Source: Ascoidea asiatica | Taxonomy: Eukaryota; Ascomycota; Saccharomycetes; Ascoideales; Ascoideaceae | Assembly (NCBI GenBank): GCA_001600695.1 | Contig: BCKQ01000014.1 | Coordinates: forward strand, 1-64,000 | Direction: 5' to 3' | DNA length: 64,000 bases | Shown: positions 24,909 to 37,600 of the stretch, one piece after another | How the letters are laid out: each line of letters begins with the position of its first letter | How positions within the stretch are numbered: the stretch's first letter is position 1 | The notes under the pieces: generated by a model | Told to the model about the DNA's origin: nothing | Seen by the model: the letters and a program-made list of their open reading frames with translations, nothing else | Databases searched by the model: none | Made by a program: the position numbers and the translations under genes

Positions 24909-25413
24909 TTTGATTAATATAATATTGAATATTTGAATTAACTAAATTTCTATGAAAACAGACGAATGATGTAATTGTGGATAAAATTTCAAAATTGAAT
25001 AATAAAAAGTAAAAACTTCCATTTTTTATACTTTGAAGTAAAAAGAAAAAAATACCTTTTTTTTATGATGGCTCTCTTTTAATGATTCAAAAATAGAAAA
25101 AAAAAAGAAGAAAAAATTAAATTAAATTGAATTAATAATCAATTCAATTATTAATCAATTGATTACTAATAAGCTTTTTTTACTTCTGAAATCTTGCCAT
25201 AAAACTTGTTCAATGCGTTTCAAAAAACTTTCTCCTTCGTAAGCATAAATTATACTTCTAGGTTAACATATCAAATCGCCTAATGTGTAATAAATATATT
25301 TTGAATATTTCCATAAACGAAAATTTCATTTTTAGTACTTGTAACTTATAATATATGTCAAAGAATTGAATAGTAATACTTATGAAATTGGATAAAAATT
25401 GATTAGAAATTAT
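24909..25413. other. Intergenic spacer
   Basis: AT-rich promoter region of the eEF1B-gamma-like gene and 3' flank of the methyltransferase gene, both on the minus strand. An AATTAATT-rich, partly palindromic stretch lies at 25110-25160. No gene is seen. Confidence 0.45.
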
Positions 25414-26586
25414 TTATAAATTTGCTACTAACTTACTTCTGTCTTTCAATGCCTTTTTTGAATCAAGTTTTTTTAAAACTGCAACAAATCCACCTCCTGT
25501 AGCTATTTTTGTTCCAATTTTTGGTTTACAAACAAGCCCAACATTCATCTCATTTTTATCATCATTTTCCATTTTGATTACTTCAGATCTAATATCCCAT
25601 TCTCTAAACCCACCAAATGTTAAATTATTGCCAATTTCATAACTTGTAATATATTTTAAAAAAATTTTATCTTTATTATCATTGTTTATATTTTTCGAAG
25701 TTTCAATGAAATTAATAGCTTTAATAATTTGACTTATTGAAGGAACAAATACTATTAGTTTAGAATTTTTTATCATAATTTTGCTTACACTTTTCAATTC
25801 TTTTATAAAATCAGGCATATCAAGAAAAGCACCTTCTATAAACTCATTATCATTATAATTAGATTCCTTATTATATTTAAAACTTTCTTTCTCTATCCAA
25901 TCACTTAAACCATTTTCCGAATGATGGAATTTAACTTTATCTTTATCATAATATATACCTCTTCTAAAATTAACAATATTATCTTTAGCTTGATTTAAAT
26001 TCCTTAAATTTTTATCAACTGAATGTAAAATTACATTTTTATTGCAATTGAAGCTTTTAGAAAAATTTATTGTCATTGAACCAAATCCACTACCACATTC
26101 CAAAAATTGAATTGGTTTATCATAATTCTCTAATTGATGAAAATGTAAATTGTCAAATAAATTTAAGATTAATAAACAATCGATTGAATATATTGGTTGT
26201 ACAAATTTTGGATTTTTAAATTTTATAAATTCATCTAAAGTTGGAAATTTTATTATATAATTCTCATTTTTTCTCAATAAGATTGTATTCTCATTTTTCC
26301 CAATTATTTCTTCACATTCAATTTTATTATTTTTATTCAAATATATGCTTAATTCTTTGTGAATTGGCTCAGTTAACCAAACCTTACTAGGGTTTGATAA
26401 TTGCCTGATTAAAACAACATCTTTTTCATAAATTTTAGAATTTAATCTAATAGGTTCCTTTGCTTCAGCTATTAAATGTTTATCTGGAGTTATAGTATTA
26501 TTAGCATAAATTGTTGAATTAAATCTTTTTAACAAATTTCTCAAATTAATACTTCCATTGAACCTTTTTAGCATAATTATTCCCAT
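25414..26586 (-). CDS. Trm61-like SAM methyltransferase, probably mitochondrial
   Basis: The 390-residue frame starts at an ATG. The N-terminus is rich in Arg, Ser, Asn and Leu with no acidic residues for about 30 positions, like a mitochondrial presequence; a second ATG five codons on would also keep it. The Rossmann methyltransferase core begins at about residue 160 with FLECGSGFGSMTINFSKSF (motif I), followed by a strand carrying an acidic residue (HSVDKN, motif II). FLDMPD and a C-terminal TFGGFREWDIRSEV segment follow, as in the tRNA m1A58 methyltransferase family (Trm61/Gcd14). This would methylate A58 or a related adenine of mitochondrial RNA. Specificity is inferred. A CACGTG lies about 95 bp upstream, at 26681-26686. 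Confidence 0.7.
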   Translation of the reverse strand: MGIIMLKRFNGSINLRNLLKRFNSTIYANNTITPDKHLIAEAKEPIRLNSKIYEKDVVLIRQLSNPSKVWLTEPIHKELSIYLNKNNKIECEEIIGKNENTILLRKNENYIIKFPTLDEFIKFKNPKFVQPIYSIDCLLILNLFDNLHFHQLENYDKPIQFLECGSGFGSMTINFSKSFNCNKNVILHSVDKNLRNLNQAKDNIVNFRRGIYYDKDKVKFHHSENGLSDWIEKESFKYNKESNYNDNEFIEGAFLDMPDFIKELKSVSKIMIKNSKLIVFVPSISQIIKAINFIETSKNINNDNKDKIFLKYITSYEIGNNLTFGGFREWDIRSEVIKMENDDKNEMNVGLVCKPKIGTKIATGGGFVAVLKKLDSKKALKDRSKLVANL

Positions 26587-27971
26587 TTAAATTTGCAGTT
26601 ATTTTCAAATCATTATTATCTCTTTCTACTCTTTTATTTTTTTCAAACAATTAAAGGTTTTTTCCTGAAATTTTCCACAACACGTGAAACCATAAATAAA
26701 TAACGTTAACGATACATGTTACACGAAGTGATTGAAAACAATGTTTTCCAGAATCAGGTACTCTGCTAGATTTTATTAGACATTCTTAATATTCCAAATA
26801 AAATTAAATCACCAAATTATGCTGCTTTTGCTTGTAATCTGAATTTATTCTATCCATAATTCTAACCCAATCATTGCCATAGGAGATGCTCAAGCACCGT
26901 TTAACCTTCTGATTGATCATATTCGGAAACATATTGTATCTATGATAGCAGGGTCTATTTCCTATTTCCTCAATAAATAAAGATTTACTTTCTTTTGCCT
27001 TAATTTCTATTGGTTTTATATCATATTATCAAATTTTCATAGTTGATATCCTAAATGCAATTAGATGTTTTTCATCATACAAAATCAGTATCTTTCTTAG
27101 AGAATTCGGAAGCATTTATCTAAAATGAAAGAAAAAATATGATTAGCTTACTTTGAATATACTAAATGTTTGAAAATGGAATAATTAGACTTTCTTTTTG
27201 TGAAAAAATATCTATCTCTTTCAAATAACAAGCCCAGCAGTCAAAAAAACATCAAACTCTCGCCTTCCAAAATTTTGATTTATAGCTATATCATTAGCAC
27301 CCCTTGGAATAAATTTTATAGAGCTACTGCTTTTATCATTTTTTTTTTAGACTGGTATTATGACTTTTTGATTCAATCCCAAATTTCACTGATTTAACTT
27401 TAAGTAAGCTTTGATTTGAAAAAAGTGAAAGAAATACAATTTGGTTATTTTTTATAAAAAATTCAAAAACATTTGATGTTCTTAGAATGAGTAATTAATA
27501 ATATACAATTTGAACGCACAAGAGAAATGAGCCATATACACTTTATATCAATAAATGTTAAAGATTTATTGAATATATTTAACAGAAACTCTATAAAGTG
27601 CTTGGAGTCCCTTTATACTACAAGATTACTTTTCATTCCATGAAATATCATTAAAGAGTTTTACACTCTATTATGCACTATTTAATGTATTAAATTGTGT
27701 TGGTCAAAACAGTAGAGTTAATCCTAAAAACATTTAACATATCTGAATGCTCAAATAGTCAGAGTAAAAAAATAAGGATCCAAGAATATAAAATAAAACC
27801 ATTGAAGTTCTAATGATGAAGGAATAAATTATGAAGTAAAAATTGAAATAGGAATAGTAGTAATAATAATAATAGTAATAAAAATAATAATAAAGAAATA
27901 ATTATGGATAACTAATAGTTCAAATTTTGGAAAAATGAAAATTGTTCAGCCATATATGCAAACTAACCAAT
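26587..27971. other. Intergenic, nothing recognised
   Basis: This 1.4 kb spacer contains the E-box at 26681-26686 near the methyltransferase start and the 3' flank of the permease gene. Short open frames such as 27200-27397 look non-coding. I saw no RNA gene. Confidence 0.45.
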
Positions 27972-29543
27972 TTAATAACTATATCTGAAATATTTATTTT
28001 CAAAATCTGTTAAGTTTGACCAAGCAGTTCTCATTTCCTCTTCTTCGGTTATTGGTTCTTCTCCTTTTTGTTCTTCATCTCTTTTTTTATTTCTAAGATA
28101 ATAAATAAATACAACTAACCATGTAATAAATATACTTGCAGCTTGTGTAGCTAACATTGAAACTTTGGCAGGAATATAATCAGGTGCATCTCTAGCTTGA
28201 TATGATTGAGGTCCAACAACATTACCAATTGCAAATCCAAACATTATAAATATATTAGCTCCAATTTTTTTCGTATGTCCAGAAAAATTAGCTGCAACCC
28301 ATGAATAAACAATTGCTAAAGGTGCGACAACCGTATTAATAAGATATATTCCTGTAAGTAATCCTCCTTGTGCATGTTTTGGTAAAAATGACATCAAAGC
28401 TCCTCCAATAACTGCTGGAATTAATAAAAGTGTATTCGAAATCCATCTTGGAAATCCTCTCATGATAAAATATGTTGAAAGTAATGTAGAAACTATAGAA
28501 ACTGCACCTGATGGCATATTTAATAATGCTGCTTCTTTTGATGTGAAACCAAAAGAAATTATATCTGTTGCTGAAAATGTTGAGATTGTATTTGATGAAA
28601 ATGAAATTGTTGCTGATAATATCATCAATAACCATGGTTGAGGATCAAGTAATAATTCTTTAACTTGTGCAGGTACAAAAACTTTACTTTGAACTCCAAC
28701 CTTACTACTTGTTAATTTTTTAAGTAATGTAAATTTTTCTTTATCACTTAAAAATTTACAAGAAATTGGATTATCAGGTAATAAGAAATATGCAATAACT
28801 CCAACAAAAAAATTAACAACTCCAATAACGATAAACATAATTCTCCATCCTTCAATTGAAGCATGTTCAACTAGTTGAAAAAGATATGATATAAGTCCAC
28901 CAACTATTTGTCCTAAACCTAAACCACAATACCATATACCACTTCTAAAAGAACCTTCTGATGAAGTATACCACATTGTTGTCATTAATAATAATGCAGG
29001 TGAAATAGCTGCTTCTGACATACCTAAGAAAATTCTAACAATAAGCATTCCTGCAAAATTTTTTGGTGCTGCACAACATGCTGTTAACAACCCCCATATC
29101 ATAACATTAGCTCCTAAAACTTTTGATGGAGAAAATTTTTGTAAGAAATATCCTTGAATTGGTTCAAAAAAGAAAAAGGCAACAAAGAAAAAAGTTGGTA
29201 AATAAGAAAATTCATTTCCAGTAAATTTAAGATCTTTTGTCATTCCCATAACTTTTGAATAATTTAAAACAACTTTATCTAAAAATTGTAAGAAATAGCA
29301 AGCCAACATTATTAACATTATTCTTTTATCAACTTTTTTTGTTATTTTATTTGCTTCATCCATTATAAAAGATTCATCATCTTCTGTTGCTTTTGGATGT
29401 TGATCTCTGTAATTTGTCAAAAATTTAAAAACAATATCTTCATGAACACCACCAACACTTTTGGAAAACACAGTAGATACTTCATTGAAGTTATCAGATG
29501 AATTCAATTCATTTATAGCTTCACTTGATTTGGATTTTTCCAT
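27972..29543 (-). CDS. MFS permease of the Dal5 (allantoate/anion:cation symporter) family
   Basis: The 523-residue protein starts at an ATG. A hydrophilic N-terminus of about 75 residues precedes about 12 membrane segments. The first loops carry Dal5-family features: FLDKVVLNYSKVMG, and RIFLGMSEAAISPALLLMTTMWYTSSEGSFRSGIWYCGLGLGQIVGG. The central loop has LPDNPISCKFLSDKEK. Relatives import allantoate, ureidosuccinate, nicotinate, pantothenate, biotin or thiamine precursors across the plasma membrane. The substrate cannot be told from sequence, and the neighbouring genes give no clue. No lesion is seen. Confidence 0.85.
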   Translation of the reverse strand: MEKSKSSEAINELNSSDNFNEVSTVFSKSVGGVHEDIVFKFLTNYRDQHPKATEDDESFIMDEANKITKKVDKRIMLIMLACYFLQFLDKVVLNYSKVMGMTKDLKFTGNEFSYLPTFFFVAFFFFEPIQGYFLQKFSPSKVLGANVMIWGLLTACCAAPKNFAGMLIVRIFLGMSEAAISPALLLMTTMWYTSSEGSFRSGIWYCGLGLGQIVGGLISYLFQLVEHASIEGWRIMFIVIGVVNFFVGVIAYFLLPDNPISCKFLSDKEKFTLLKKLTSSKVGVQSKVFVPAQVKELLLDPQPWLLMILSATISFSSNTISTFSATDIISFGFTSKEAALLNMPSGAVSIVSTLLSTYFIMRGFPRWISNTLLLIPAVIGGALMSFLPKHAQGGLLTGIYLINTVVAPLAIVYSWVAANFSGHTKKIGANIFIMFGFAIGNVVGPQSYQARDAPDYIPAKVSMLATQAASIFITWLVVFIYYLRNKKRDEEQKGEEPITEEEEMRTAWSNLTDFENKYFRYSY

Positions 29544-32134
29544 TGTTATTATATTTAATTTTGATTTATTTTATTTTATTATATTTTGTTGTAAAAAATT
29601 GAGAGTTGAGATATGTATACTTTAAAAAAGGAAAATAATTGATATTGAATTAATATAATGAAATATTGAGTTGAATTAGTTTTCAAATTTTAGTTATAAA
29701 TCTCTACTGAGTATTAAAATGAATTGAAAAAAAAAAAAATAGAACGAAACAAAAGATATTAAATATGATTTGAAACTAAAGAGATATTGTTTATTTTATA
29801 TTCCTTGATAGTAGTATGCAATTAATACGGTAGTGCATGTGTAGAGAAAGAATAGGATAAAGCAAAGTATAATGCTATATTTTTTTTTTGCATAAATGAA
29901 TATCCTAATCGCTGAAGTAAAAACAAAGAAAATGCAATAAAAAAATACAAAGTAAAGAAAAAAAACTTTCAATCAGAAGCAGTAATTAGTAAATAAATTG
30001 TATCTTGATATTTTTTTAGATTTCAGAATACCCCATTTTGATAGGTTATGCTGGTAATATGTTAATAAAAAAACCCAAAATCTTAGAGAGGTTCATATCT
30101 GAATGAATATCAGATATATTAAAAAGGATTCAATTGACAATGAAATGAAAAAAGGATACTCGATCCTCAATATTCGAATTTCTATACTAATCGATAATAT
30201 TTTATTGAAATGGGCTTAATTGGGACCAGTTCAATCTATCTTTCAAGTTATCAGTTTCTGCACTGATTCTGTAACGTTAAATCAAGATATTTCATTTAAC
30301 TTGATATTATGTGGAAGTTGGTATGGGCAGGTGCAGATGAAGTTACAGCACTTGCAAGTTAAAATTTCCAAATAATCACTAAATAATAATTCACCTTTTG
30401 TTTTTGTTTTTGTTTTTGTTTTTTCATTTATTATTGTTTTTTAGCTTTGAGTGCTTTAAAATTGCAACTACAATTTCCTTCTGGGGAATTTCATGAAATC
30501 TGTAAATCTGTAAATCTTACTCACAGATATATAGTAAAAAGAGACCGAAAGAGAATAGTTTCATCTCTGTGTTGAAATGGAAAATTTTTAAGTAGTTACA
30601 GCCTGCTTTTGGCTTGAGATACAAATACATAAAAAAAATATCAACTTCCTGGGTTCATGGAGCAAATTTCAGATTTGCTTTGAATTTTTGAAATTGCTGG
30701 CTCTTGTTAGATTGAGTTAGAAGAATTGTATTTCAATCTTCTAATTTCAGATATCAAAGACTAGAATCAATTGAAGAAACAAAAGTACTGGATTTTATTC
30801 GAAGAAAATGTTTATGGAAATAAAAATGATCATATATAATATATACATTATTTTATAGACAAATATCTTCTGACGTATCTTTTAATAACATATTTCAGAG
30901 CCCGTAATGCTTACTTAGTGCTGTCACAAGAGAGCCAATGCTCCTTGAAATGAATTTATTCACGTCTTTTTGAGAAAGTACTGTGGAATATGATAACTTA
31001 GCAGTAGCTTCTATATTTGAAGCAAATAACTTCTTGAAAGGATTATATATTTAAACCATCATTTTTCTCTTTTTTGAAAAGTCCCCTTGTTCTGAATTTG
31101 TTTTTTCTGTTTTTGAAAACGTTATTATATTTCTTTTTTTGAAAACAAAAAAGTTTTCTGTTTCAAAAAATTGAAAATTATAATTATTAATTAAAAAATA
31201 AAGAAATAATCTGGCCTTATCTGACAGAGCTAATTATTAATATTGCCCTAAATTATTGTAAGTTAACATTTTTTTAATCCACACCACATTTTGAAGTTTC
31301 AACGTTGTCAAATTAGCATCTTTAATTTACAAATATTCAAAACATTTTATCAAAGATTTAAAACATTTCCAACAGCAAGGCAGAAACAAATAACAAATAA
31401 TCAATCTGGAAATAAAAATAGATCTAGTACCAACAATTAACTCAATAAGTTTCACTTCACCACTTTTCAGTCTTATCTGCTTCGTCCTAATAATCGTTTG
31501 GATAAGCTTCACTTTTAGTATAGGCCGTAGGTGTATTTTATCATGGGCCTGTTTTCGTACTAAAGTAACTGTGGTTTATGATTCATTTTATTGTTCAGAT
31601 CTTTGACTTACTCTGCAGGATTGCAATCGATTGTTTATTTGGTTTGGTTTAGAATGATCTGATTTTATTTTCTGTTAATTTTATTTAGTTGAATTAAACT
31701 GGTTGGTTGTTAAATATTTTCAATCTATTAGCACTCTGAGTAAATTTCAATATAATATCAAAATAAAATGGTCTCAACTTATCTTCATCTAAAAACTTGA
31801 AATGAAAAAAAAAAAAGAAAGGAAATGCTCTAGTTTTTTTCCTAGCTTATTCTTTAAAAAAAGTATAAAAAAATAATAATTACTATTATAATAATTCAAT
31901 TCTAGCATCTATACTAATGACTTTCCACTTCATTAAAGAAACATATTCTTGTTTTTCAATTGTTCTACTTTCCTAATAATTCAATAATACAATTTTACGC
32001 AAACCTTCAAAAAATTTAACTAACACTTACTAACAATTACTAATCGTAACTATCTTATATAAAGCAATTCAGTTTCAAAAATTTTAAACCCTTTAATCAA
32101 TAGTAAAAAAATAAAGATAATTTAAAAAAAAATA
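29544..32134. other. Divergent intergenic region, 2.6 kb
   Basis: Upstream region of the permease gene (minus) and the FAD monooxygenase gene (plus). It contains a (TTTTTG) tract at about 30396-30426 and a TACTAAC at 32028-32034, about 100 bp before the monooxygenase ATG. An AG follows at 32073, but I found no suitable GTATGT donor nearby. No gene was recognised. Confidence 0.4.
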
Positions 32135-33370
32135 ATGACTTCAAAAACTTGGAATGATGGAAAAATTTTAATTTCAGGTGCTGGAATAATTGGCTTAACT
32201 TTAGCTCAAGCTTTAACAAAACTAGATATTCCTTTTGAAATTTTTGATAGAGATGAATCAATTAATTCTAGAACTCAAGGTTGGGGTATAACTTTGCATT
32301 GGGCTTTGAATGATCTTTTAAGCATTATTCCTGAATCTTTACATCAAAAAATCTACGAAGCTCAAGTATTAGAAAATTTTCATTTAAAAGATAATGGAAA
32401 TTTTATTTTTATAAATGCATCATCTGGTGTTCCTTTTGTTAAAATTCCTCCCTCAAAGAGATTAAGAGTCAGAAGAGAACAAATCAGAAATATTCTTTCT
32501 ACTGACATCAATACTAATTGGAATTGTGAATCAGCTGATATTAAAGTTGATGAAAATTCAATTGATAAAAATAAATCAGTAACTGTTACTTGTAAAAATG
32601 GTAAAGTTTTTCAAGGTTCAATTCTAGTAGGAATTGAAGGTTCAAATTCTTCAACAAGACTATTTGTCAATCCAGAAAATGGTAAGTTACAATACTTTCC
32701 GATGAAATTTTTAGGTGCAACTGTTAAAATTAATACTAAAGAATATGAAAATCTATCAAGAAAATTTGATCCATTATTATTTCAAGGTACAATTCCAAAT
32801 AAAAATACATTTTTTTGGTATAGTCTTTTAGGCACTCCACAATATACAAAAATTGAAGATGAATATCATGTTCAAGTTATGATGTCGTGGAAAATAACCA
32901 AAGATTATGAAAATGAAAAATTTGAAACGAAAGAAGAAAAAATTAAAGCAATTAAATTACATACCCAAGGTTTAAATAGTGAACTAAGCTATCTTGTTAG
33001 TAAAATGACACAAAGCAAAGAAAGTTTTATGGAATTGAAATTAGCTGATTGGCCAATTGTTGAATGGAATGATCATAATAATAAAATTCTATTAATGGGA
33101 GACTCTTTACATGCCATGACAATGTTCAGAGGAGAAGCTTGCAATCATGGAATTGCAGATGTTAAAACATTCATTGACTTAATTTTGGATGAAAAAAAAT
33201 CGTGGGAAGATGTAGTAAAGGATTTTAAAACTTCAGTTCATGAAAGATGTTGCAAAGCGGTATTGTTGTCAAGACAAGCTTGTTATGATGCTCACGATTT
33301 CAACAATCTAGATCCTTTGGTTTCACCATTGTTGTCAGTTAGAAATAAAAAGGAAAAAATTAAAGAGTGA
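32135..33370 (+). CDS. FAD-dependent monooxygenase (UbiH/salicylate-hydroxylase-like)
   Basis: The 411-residue protein starts at an ATG. The dinucleotide-binding GxGxxG is at about residues 13-18 (ISGAGIIGLTLAQAL), ending in an acidic residue at FEIFDRDE. An Arg-rich RLRVRREQIRNIL helix lies at about residues 110-122. LVGIEGSNSSTRLF matches the internal DG-type motif, though it has an EG. The second FAD motif reads LLMGDSLHAMT at about residue 320, where GD binds the ribityl chain. Such enzymes hydroxylate small aromatic or polyketide substrates using NAD(P)H. It lacks a C-terminal membrane anchor. The substrate is unknown. Confidence 0.85.
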   Translation: MTSKTWNDGKILISGAGIIGLTLAQALTKLDIPFEIFDRDESINSRTQGWGITLHWALNDLLSIIPESLHQKIYEAQVLENFHLKDNGNFIFINASSGVPFVKIPPSKRLRVRREQIRNILSTDINTNWNCESADIKVDENSIDKNKSVTVTCKNGKVFQGSILVGIEGSNSSTRLFVNPENGKLQYFPMKFLGATVKINTKEYENLSRKFDPLLFQGTIPNKNTFFWYSLLGTPQYTKIEDEYHVQVMMSWKITKDYENEKFETKEEKIKAIKLHTQGLNSELSYLVSKMTQSKESFMELKLADWPIVEWNDHNNKILLMGDSLHAMTMFRGEACNHGIADVKTFIDLILDEKKSWEDVVKDFKTSVHERCCKAVLLSRQACYDAHDFNNLDPLVSPLLSVRNKKEKIKE

Positions 33371-34082
33371 ATTAATATTTCTATTTTTTCAAGTTTTCTG
33401 TTCTTCCACCTAAAATTTCAAATGTCTTTTTTTATTAGTATATCAAAGCTTGATACAAATGTTATATGATCCATCATGTTGGTTTATTTATCTTTTATTC
33501 AGCATCAGTAAAATTAAACAAATTCACTTGAATTGTCTATTATTTTTAAATATATTTCAATCGCACAATCGTAGATCTTTTCCGGTGCTATTTTTTAGGG
33601 TTTTTGTTCAAGTTTACACCGCTTTTAAGGTTAATAGCAGTGAAAACCAAAAATATTCTTCTGCGTTTACGGGCTGTTTACTACATTCTGCCCACCCTGG
33701 TGGTAAGTTCTTGTAGTCACGTGAGACTGGGAATGGATTTAGGTTTCTTTTCTAAGCTATCAAAAACTGAGATTACTTCAAGGATTGAATAATAATTATT
33801 AAATGAATATAAAATGTTTTAATGGAAGTGTTGGGATTCCTCAGACATAATGGAATAAATTAAGTTGTTTTAGTTTAAAAATTATCAAAGATAATGAAAA
33901 ATAAGGTCAATAATAGAAATATATTAATAATAAATATTAAGTATTAATATATGTAAAATAGTAAATATAAAACTCGATAATTTCAAAACTATATAAAATT
34001 GAAAAAAAGCTTAGACAAAAATAGACATATTTAAATAGTTTTGTTTACATAAAACAATTAATCTTCTTCATCACTTGAAATG
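33371..34082. other. Convergent intergenic spacer
   Basis: It contains an E-box at 33718-33723 in a slightly GC-rich patch (about 33560-33740). The overlapping short open frames there (33450-33792) are not supported as genes. The rest is AT-rich. Confidence 0.4.
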
Positions 34083-34608
34083 TCAATTACTTATAATTTT
34101 TTCCTTGTTTTTATTATGAGTACCTCTGTAGCAACGGCCTAAATATTCAGAGCTATAATTAACATCATAACTTTCTAACCGCCAAGCCCAATTTTTAAAA
34201 GATAAACAAATCGGATTATTCCTTAATAGTTTGGTAATCAATTTCACTTTTGTTGAGTCATATTTTTGATACAAATATGGTTCTTCACAGCATTTTTAAA
34301 AGAAATTATCTAATTTTTTTTTCATTTGAACTGGTAAATTATCTTTACTTTTTACCCAACGTTTTGGAGTTAATGCTTTTTTTATAATTGATTCTTCCGA
34401 TTGGCTACCAACCAGTGAAGGATTAAAGGCAAATTTAACATTTTTTGGTTGAAAATAAGTAGGTGGAGGATCCATTTTTAATTGAAGTAATTTTAGTAAT
34501 ATTAGTGGCTGAAGGAAAAGAAAATAAAACAAGAAAAGGGTTAACTCAAATATTTTTGACAACGAGAAACAACAACTGACAACAACTGACAACACATACA
34601 TTGAACAT
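34083..34608 (-). pseudogene. Small spliced gene with an in-frame stop, function unknown
   Basis: On the minus strand a perfect GTATGT donor at 34599-34594 and a pyrimidine-rich CCTTCAG acceptor ending at 34509 define a 91-nt intron. An AGTTAAC-like branch lies about 35 nt before the acceptor. An upstream ATG at 34608 would then encode three codons joined in frame to an open frame that also has an ATG at 34475 (MDPPPTY). That frame runs to a TAA at 34296-34298, then continues in the same register, without another stop, to 34083. The second half has protein-like composition (LRNNPICLSFKNWAWRLE). So it is either a 59-73 residue protein, or a gene of about 130 codons interrupted by one nonsense codon. 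I do not recognise the family. Confidence 0.4.
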
Positions 34609-37600
34609 CCAACATTCAATATAAAAAAATAAGTCACGTGTCATAGTTGAAATATATTTGAATTAAACTTAAAAGAAATAAAAATAAAGAAATAATAATT
34701 GCCTGTAAAAGCATAAAAAGAAAAAGTAAAATAAATGAAAACAATTTTAACAGGAAGTCAATCAATTCAATCATTTCAATTTGAAATGGGACTTGTAATA
34801 TTTTTAGATTTTGATTCTATGCAAGACTTAAATATAGTGGAATTTAGGAGATTTAGCTTCAAATTAAAATTACAGTACAGATTGCTAATTTTTTTCATAA
34901 ATTGCCGGTGGATATAACCCTATCTCAATAACTCATGGTTTGAAAAAAAAAATTATATAACTACTACGGTAAAATAGTTCGCTTTAATTAATTATTTTTG
35001 AATAAAAGCAGCAGCAACCAAATAAATAATTTTCTTTCAAATACTTTAGCTAGTGCGAATACTATAATTATTATTATTAATATGCATGTTTCAAAAGAGA
35101 CTCTATAATATCAAAAGTGATTGGTATGTTATTTATAGTACTATAATTTTCAAATATTTGCTGCTCTAAACTCAGGTTTACCAAAATTCTTGAATTATTT
35201 AAATTATTATTATTGTGGCCGAGAGTTATTAACTTACTATAGCTAAGATTTTTGGTTGTTTCGACGAAGGTATTAATATATGGATGTGTATATGAGAGCA
35301 TAAATTTACTTCAAAAACTTTTTCTCAATGGTTTCAATGTTATTTTTTTTAAGTTTAAACTGAAAAACAAGTTATTTTCTGTAAAAGTTCTTTGTTTCTT
35401 AAATAAACTTGAAATTGAAACTAATCTCACTTGCTATGTTAAACAGTAGTGACACGTTTTTTTGGTAGTGATTTTTCTTTTATGATGGTCTGGTCTTGGA
35501 ATTTTAGTAAAACTATTCAAATAGAAAATAACGGCTAAAATGAAACAAAATATTTACTCCATGAAAAGTAGATACATATCCATTTATATGGTATTATGTG
35601 TTTGATTTTAGTGGAAAAAAAAATAAGAATTTAGTGGTGTTTTTTTTCAGAAAAAAACGGTACAGGTATAATTAGAAATTGCTCTGAAGAAGACGAATGC
35701 TATTCTTGAATTTATCATTGCACTTGAATTACCTGCTGTAGAGTACTGAGGTTTGGTTAATAGGCAAAAAATTTGAACAAATACATAGCAAAAATATGTT
35801 AGAGGACTTTTTTTTACCTTTTGTGCTTTGTAAAACGCACGAGTTCAATTGTTTGGTATAGGCTTAGCCGAATTTTAATCTTAATTTTACTCTAGAAAAC
35901 TTCCTAAGCCAAAGTCAATTAGTAAAAATCAAAAAACAAAAAAAAATGTTGGGATAATGGTTGTGTAATGTAACAGAAAGTCTGACAGCTAAATGATAAT
36001 TGAGTAATCTTGCCTGAGTTTATTTAGCTATGTGAGTTGAGATGTGAATAAATTGGATTGGAAAAAATGTTATTGAATTTGAAAATCGAATGATAAAATA
36101 TAAATGGAGAATATCAAGAGAAAGTTACAAAATAAGGAGCAAACTTTTTTATTTATTAAGTGAACCTTATAATATCATTGAAAATCTGGTGAATGCCTTT
36201 TCAATTTGTTTAAGCACAATTATATTTTATTCAGAGAAATACCTTTGCTATAAAAAAATTGCTGAATTATCATACTCCCAATTATAATTTACTGGCTATC
36301 TTCTCTAATTTTGAATAACATAAAAGATTGATATGTAATATATGAAGTTGCATTGCATTATTTGAGAATAACCAAGAATTTAGTGAAATCCCATTGGTGA
36401 TAAAAAGATTGTAGTATAAATCTTTCGGTTTATTGTTTTTTCACATGAGCCATTGCAATTACAAACTGAAACTAATTAATCAGGCTTTTTGTTACAACTT
36501 CCTTTCATTTTATATTTTCCTTAAATTATTCGCGAAGATGCAGAAATTTCGCAATATATTAGATTAATTACTTAAATAACCAACTCAACTTTGAATACTC
36601 CCAAGAGAAAATACATGAACCTAACAATGAGAAATTCGAGAGAACTACACTACTTATTTTTATTTAGAGGTTTTTGAATGGCTGAGAAAGTTTTTGGTTT
36701 TCACTTTTAACTTTTCGTTTTTCACTTTTTAGTTTTAGTTTTAGTTTTAGTTTTTAGTTTTTGGTTTGTTTTTGTGTGCAAAGCGCAAGTTGCCAAACTA
36801 TGCAGCATGTGTACCAAATACCCAAATAGGTGCTACCGCAACTCAAAGCAGAGCAGTATTCATACTAATACCTAATTAAGCATAGCTACAAACTTAAACT
36901 TAGTTGCTTTGACTCCTTTTGAATCTAAGAAAAAATGTATGGTTGTTACCTAGCTTACCCTGGTAGTAGACATTCAATATTTGTACGCGAAATCAAATAT
37001 TTGAAAAAGGATCGGACAATCCTTGAAGAAATTCAGTTTTTCAGGTTTTTCCAGCACACTTTGAAGATCATAACTATCAATCACATTAGCTTTAATTAGC
37101 TAGATCTCAAGGTATTTTTTCTAATTGGAAAATTCGCGTGAATAAGAACCATTTTGTCTATATTTAGAAAAACAATAGAAGTAATTAAGAAATTTAGCCT
37201 GTAATGTGAGAACAGAAAAAAAAAATTTTTAGCTGGTGATTACCTGTATGTGGAATGAGTGCGGGACAGTACCTAAATTAAAATACGGTGGGCGGGATTT
37301 CTTTAACTTCTAATAAATAAAATAAGCATAAAATAATTATAGCCTTTAAATTGTATAACTAGCTGCTTGAACCAGATAAAGCTTTGTTATTTATAATATT
37401 ATACAATCTTTAATACCTCTTTATGTTAACATTCAATCAGCAAGGCTTGCAATTTAAGCAAGGGGTGAACCGCACGTGATTAGTTCAGTAGAAACCCAGC
37501 AAGCGGTTTGAAGGTGTATCCAGAAATTAAAAGCCGCTTTATATTACATTTGTTATGGTTAAAAATGCAGCAATTTAAGATAAAGATAAATGACGCCGGA

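Noticed and set aside
35077-35301. 74-codon minus-strand frame with ATG
   Set aside because: It is protein-like in composition but unrecognised, with no promoter or homology evidence. I left it as a possible small gene only.
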